Source: Absidia repens (lineage: Eukaryota; Mucoromycota; Mucoromycetes; Mucorales; Cunninghamellaceae). Taken from it: a stretch of 64,000 nucleotides of DNA. Shown in pieces: positions 60,661 through 64,000 of the stretch; within the stretch, counting starts at the first letter, position 1, and every line of letters begins with the position of its first letter. The position numbers and the translations under genes were made by a program. Location: contig MCGE01000012.1 in the NCBI GenBank assembly GCA_002105175.1, forward strand, positions 1,178,001 through 1,242,000. Reading direction: 5' to 3'. The notes below the pieces were generated by a model, which saw only the letters and a list, made by a program, of their open reading frames with translations, made no database searches and was not told the DNA's origin.

Positions 60661-61323
60661 TTTTTTTTTTTTGGAACTTTGGAGTACGAAGTGGGAGTAT
60701 TCCAAACCTTGACTATTTGGGCAGAGCATCTAAAAAACTTATATGAGTTTCGAAATTCATGCCACAGGCTTTATACTAACACAGAAACCCAATACACCAC
60801 CTTTTTTTTTGGAATGAGGGGAGGAGGGAGGGGTACCGGTCATGACCAGCTCACTGCTAGATGATGTACTGGTGCGACTCCTTGTCTAATGCTAAAATAA
60901 CAAACATCATTTGGTCTGTTGTACCATAAAAAAATCAATAAACTTGACAAGATTTGACTTTATTGCATTTACATATGATATGACACTGGTTCACAATTAA
61001 GACAATAATAATAAAAAAAAGGTATGTCAACGTCACAAATCAGTTTTATTTCACCATACGAAATTGCATAAGGCATAAAGCACAATATCTAATTTTGTAG
61101 AGTATCGTAAACGGTTAAAGATCCAAACCAACCATTGACAAATATCAATAGATGAAAAAACAATTGCCGGCATACTGCATAATAATATAAAGATGATAAT
61201 GCTTTTATTTGTACAAAAATAATAAATGAATAAATGACTATATCTAAAAGAGATAACTAATACTACTACTACGACTACAACAACTTCTAAGGAGGGGGGG
61301 ATGGAAGAGAGATGCTAAAGTAA
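60661..61323. other. 3' flank of the NOP13-like gene
   Basis: AT-rich, no gene. TTTATTTGTACAAAAATAATAA near 61204-61225 provides polyadenylation-type sequence for the minus strand. Confidence 0.4.
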
Positions 61324-62169
61324 TCAATCAAAGGTAATCTTGGTCCCCTTGAATTCCTGCACACTGGGTTTTTGTCGTTGAGCGTTGGATAAAGCTTCAC
61401 CAGGTTTAAGATGACCTTGGGGTTTGGGTTTCTTTTCCCGGCGCTCGCGTGGTGTGTAATCATTTCCTTCCCGAGGTGTGTATTCCTTTCTTGGTCGATA
61501 TTGGTGTTGATCGTTAGATTGCTCGGATGCTGGTGCTGAAGATGTTTCTGCTGGTGCTGCTGGTGCTGCTCCTGAGGTATCATTGTCGGCGCGTTGGTCT
61601 GCTTTTTCACGTCGGATCATCCAAGGCATAGATCTTCTATGAGCTTCTTCACTGGCAAATTCCACACGTACTTTTCGTTCATGTAAGGTATGCTTGTCAG
61701 GAGCACGAATGGCCTTGGTAGCTGATTCCACGGTCACATAATCAACGTAACCAAAACTATAAAACCATTCACCAAAAATAAAAGAGAGAAAAAGAGTCAA
61801 TATGACATATCCATACATTTTAATCTTTTTTTTTTTCTCTCTTTTTCTTACCCTTTGCATTTGCCAGAATCTTGGAAAGTACCCAGACGGACTTGTCGAA
61901 TGTCACCAGCCCAACTGAAATGTTCTTGAAGTGATTCCTTGGTGGTATCAAAACTGAGATTGCCGATAAACAAGGTAGGACAAGGTGGGTTCTTTTGTTT
62001 GACAGAAGTCTTGGTGGGTTTAGGGAGACCATCCTTACGTTCAAAGCTTTTAGCGTTCTTGATCAAAAGAGGACGACCATCTAACTTTTCTTCAGATTTG
62101 GCAATCGCTTTTTCAATAGAGTCTTGTTCCTTGAACATCACATAGGCAAATCTAACCGAGATGCCCCCA

Positions 62170-62203
<34 letters not shown>

Positions 62204-62883
62204 TGAATACTGACGTTTCTATACTTCCCCCTTCGCTCTCTCAGTGAAATGTTTTCAAGTCATCTTACCCCTTGTTTTGTTTTTGACGACCTTCACCTTT
62301 AGGACACTTAATGCGAGTAATTTCACCACAGTCCTCAAAGTATCGGCGGAGACCATCTTGAGAAGTAGCAAAAGCCAAGTTGCCCACCCAAACACCATGT
62401 TCTTCAGCTGGTTTTTCCTTCTTTGCCTTTTTGCTACCGTCACCACCAGTTTTCTCGGCATCACCTTGTTCCTCTTCATCGTCACTGACTTCTTCACCAC
62501 GCTATGTAAAATTGCGACAGGATATAGAAAATAGTTAGTGAATGAGACAATCCTAGTGATCGATCGATCGCTATGCGTCTTACCTTTCGCTTCTTGTTCT
62601 TGTCCTTCAACTTCTTTTTCTTTTCACGATTTTCCCGATTGATTTTGCGCTATTCATAAGAGTATCGAATAAAAAAAAAAGAGTATGAGTCAGGGCACTG
62701 TCAGTGTGGGTAGTCTGCTGTATATTTTTTTACCTGTTCTTCTTTGGCTTCCTTATCCGCTTGCTTAGCTTCCTTGGCTTTCACCTTTGCGGCACGTTTT
62801 TCAGCCTTGAGACGATCTTCCTCATCAATAGGAGCGTTTTGGAAATGCTCGTCAACCTTGAAATCGTCGCTAGCGTCCACCAT
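61324..62883 (-). CDS. NOP13: Two-RRM nucleolar RNA-binding protein, NOP13-like
   Basis: Five exons: 62883-62734, 62649-62584, 62501-62269, 62151-61852 and 61756-61324; 393 residues. The N-terminal about 100 residues are charged, Lys/Glu-rich and helical (RLKAEKRAAKVKAKEAKQAD, KKKKLKDKNKKRK). RRM1 (about 107-185) has HGVWVGNLAFATSQDGLRRY and GFAYVMFKEQDS. RRM2 (about 205-285) has TLFIGNLSFDTTKESLQEHF and GFGYVDYVTVESATKAI. The tail is Arg/Glu/Pro-rich with YTPRE repeats and ends EFKGTKITFD. Two RRMs after a basic coiled N terminus and a short conserved end fit the fungal Nop13/Nsr1-related group involved in pre-ribosome assembly; exact orthology is not proven. Divergent from the ZNF830-like gene with a 215-base spacer. 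Confidence 0.75.
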
Positions 62884-63098
62884 AGTTGCTTGTATGTGTG
62901 TGTGGATAGGGGAAAGACGTTTGAGTTCGATCTAAAAAAAAAAAAAAGAGGGAAGGTGGAGTAAAAAAAAAATTGCTTTCATAAAAAAAAAAAAAAAAAT
63001 TGAGACACAGTCACCTCACACAGTGAAAAGGCACAACCAAAATCAAACTTCTTTATTTCTTTTTTCTTTCCATAAACGAAATATATCCTCCCTCTACC
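62884..63098. promoter_or_regulatory. Short divergent promoter, NOP13-like / ZNF830-like
   Basis: 215 bases between two start codons. It contains two A runs (62935-62946 and 62981-62999) and a pyrimidine-rich leader on the ZNF830 side. Too short for separate independent promoters, so sharing is likely. Confidence 0.45.
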
Positions 63099-64000
63099 AT
63101 GGTCCCTCCACCTTCTAATAATGTTCGGCAATTATTCAAACAACAACAAACACAACGGCAGCAACAAAACAAGGTTGACCATGTCTTTGCCAAATACGAT
63201 AGTCAAGGAAAACTCGGGTGTGTGTTGTGTAAACTGACAGTCAAGAATGAACAACTCTGGGGTCCTCATCTGCAATCAGTCAAACACAAGCAACTGTTGG
63301 CTCAACTCAAAGCCATCAAACAACAACAGCAACAAAAAGAAACAGCTAGGAAAAGACCTGCAGCAGAACACGATGCGGGATCATCAGCGCCCAGTGGCGA
63401 TGCCGCTTTACTCACAAAACGAGCTCGGTTTGAACAGCTGGAAAAGGAAATGGAACAAGAAGAACAAGAACGACAGCAACAACAACAGGATGCATCCGAG
63501 GATGATTCAGAAGATTCCGATGATTCCGATGAAAACATGGATGAAGATAATGATGAAAGTGGACTACCAGCCGACTTTTTTGATACCCCTACACCCAAGT
63601 CAACATCAGCAACACCCACTCCAGCAGCAGCAGCAGGAGCAGCGTCGAGCAACACCAGTAGTAGCATGAAATTAGGTGTCCATCGTGATTTACCTAGCGG
63701 CTTTTTCGATGATGCCAACGAGGAAGCAAGAGCGCGCCAAGTCGATGCACCGGACGTGATGGAAGATCAGCAGTTGGATGAGGATTATGCAGCATTCAAA
63801 GAAATGATGGTGGATACCAACGAGGAAACCGACAAAATGCTCGAAAATGACGAAGAAACCATTTTGCTGGATCGTGAAGTAACATTGGCCCAACAACAAT
63901 TGGCATTGGATCAAAAAGTACAATATCTCAAACAGCTTAGACAACAGCCTCATTTACTACAAACCAAACAACAGCAGCAGTCATCGAGGATGGATGATCA
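63099..64000 (+). CDS. ZNF830: ZNF830/CCDC16-like zinc-finger protein, 3' end cut by window edge
   Basis: Single open exon starting at ATG 63099 and reaching the right edge, about 300 residues visible. The N terminus (VRQLFKQQQTQRQQQNKVDH) leads to a C2H2 finger CVLCKLTVKNEQLWGPHLQS..KH with the spacing of the U1/ZNF830 type. This is followed by Gln/Glu-rich coiled coil (RARFEQLEKEMEQEEQERQQ), an acidic Ser/Asp stretch, and LPADFF/LPSGFFD repeats, a known feature of the ZNF830 family. In vertebrates the protein is linked to the spliceosome and to early embryogenesis. Low-complexity poly-Gln stretches are encoded by (CAA/CAG)n. The C terminus is missing. Confidence 0.8.
   Translation, partial: MVPPPSNNVRQLFKQQQTQRQQQNKVDHVFAKYDSQGKLGCVLCKLTVKNEQLWGPHLQSVKHKQLLAQLKAIKQQQQQKETARKRPAAEHDAGSSAPSGDAALLTKRARFEQLEKEMEQEEQERQQQQQDASEDDSEDSDDSDENMDEDNDESGLPADFFDTPTPKSTSATPTPAAAAGAASSNTSSSMKLGVHRDLPSGFFDDANEEARARQVDAPDVMEDQQLDEDYAAFKEMMVDTNEETDKMLENDEETILLDREVTLAQQQLALDQKVQYLKQLRQQPHLLQTKQQQQSSRMDD

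Overview
This window looks like nuclear DNA from a filamentous fungus, most likely a Mucoromycota (Mucorales-type) species. Genes carry many short GT-AG introns, intergenic DNA is AT-rich, and homopolymer A/T runs are very common. The gene set is fungal: DUG2, a class IV (CHS3-type) chitin synthase, a Zn2Cys6 regulator, a fungal CofD/YvcK-like protein, and a PD-(D/E)XK family of a kind I recall as multicopy in Mucorales. No bacterial, organellar, viral or rRNA/tRNA signal was seen. The placement is inference; no database search was possible. Exon boundaries were read by eye, and for every complete spliced model I checked that the summed exon length is divisible by three.

Layout, left to right. 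1-1575 (-): 3' part of a CofD/YvcK-like gene running off the left edge. 3548-2483 (-): MADS-box factor (MCM1/SRF type). 6385-3911 (-): Zn2Cys6 transcription factor. 12570-9491 (-): ribosome-biogenesis factor UTP25. 15861-14661 (-): PD-(D/E)XK nuclease-like protein. 17022-21071 (+): DUG2 (WD40 plus M20 peptidase, glutathione degradation), 19 exons. 21371-22915 (+): mitochondrial Obg GTPase MTG2. 23868-23544 (-): small two-helix protein. 24577-24092 (-): single-pass membrane protein. 25160-27961 (+): TAF3-like histone-fold plus PHD protein. 28816-30757 (+): cytochrome P450. 34490-36019 (+): bHLH factor. 36932-39831 (+): Myb plus C2H2 zinc-finger protein. 43997-41927 (-): BAG6-like ubiquitin-like-domain protein. 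48735-47200 (-): choline-phosphate cytidylyltransferase. 51327-56074 (+): chitin synthase. 56316-57151 (+): EAPP homologue. 58782-58077 (-): small secreted protein. 62883-61324 (-): two-RRM nucleolar protein (NOP13-like). 63099-64000 (+): ZNF830-like protein running off the right edge.

The most unusual content is a dispersed non-coding repeat. Seven copies, all in the same orientation, lie in the large intergenic gaps (starting near 8085, 13535, 15960, 32025, 40265, 45688 and 59765). Each begins with a GC-box/CACGTG-like motif, then a pyrimidine-rich tract, then a conserved core (GATTAGTGTCAGGACTAG) and internal AATAAA signals, about 0.7-1.0 kb in all. One copy sits directly upstream of, and divergent from, the PD-(D/E)XK gene. 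Another copy (59.7 kb) carries an internally deleted fragment of that same gene at the equivalent place. This suggests a mobile element family with one coding member and several non-coding derivatives.

The other genes are ordinary housekeeping and regulatory genes with no sign of operon-like organisation. Two short divergent intergenic spaces (24578-25159 and 62884-63098) probably hold shared promoters.
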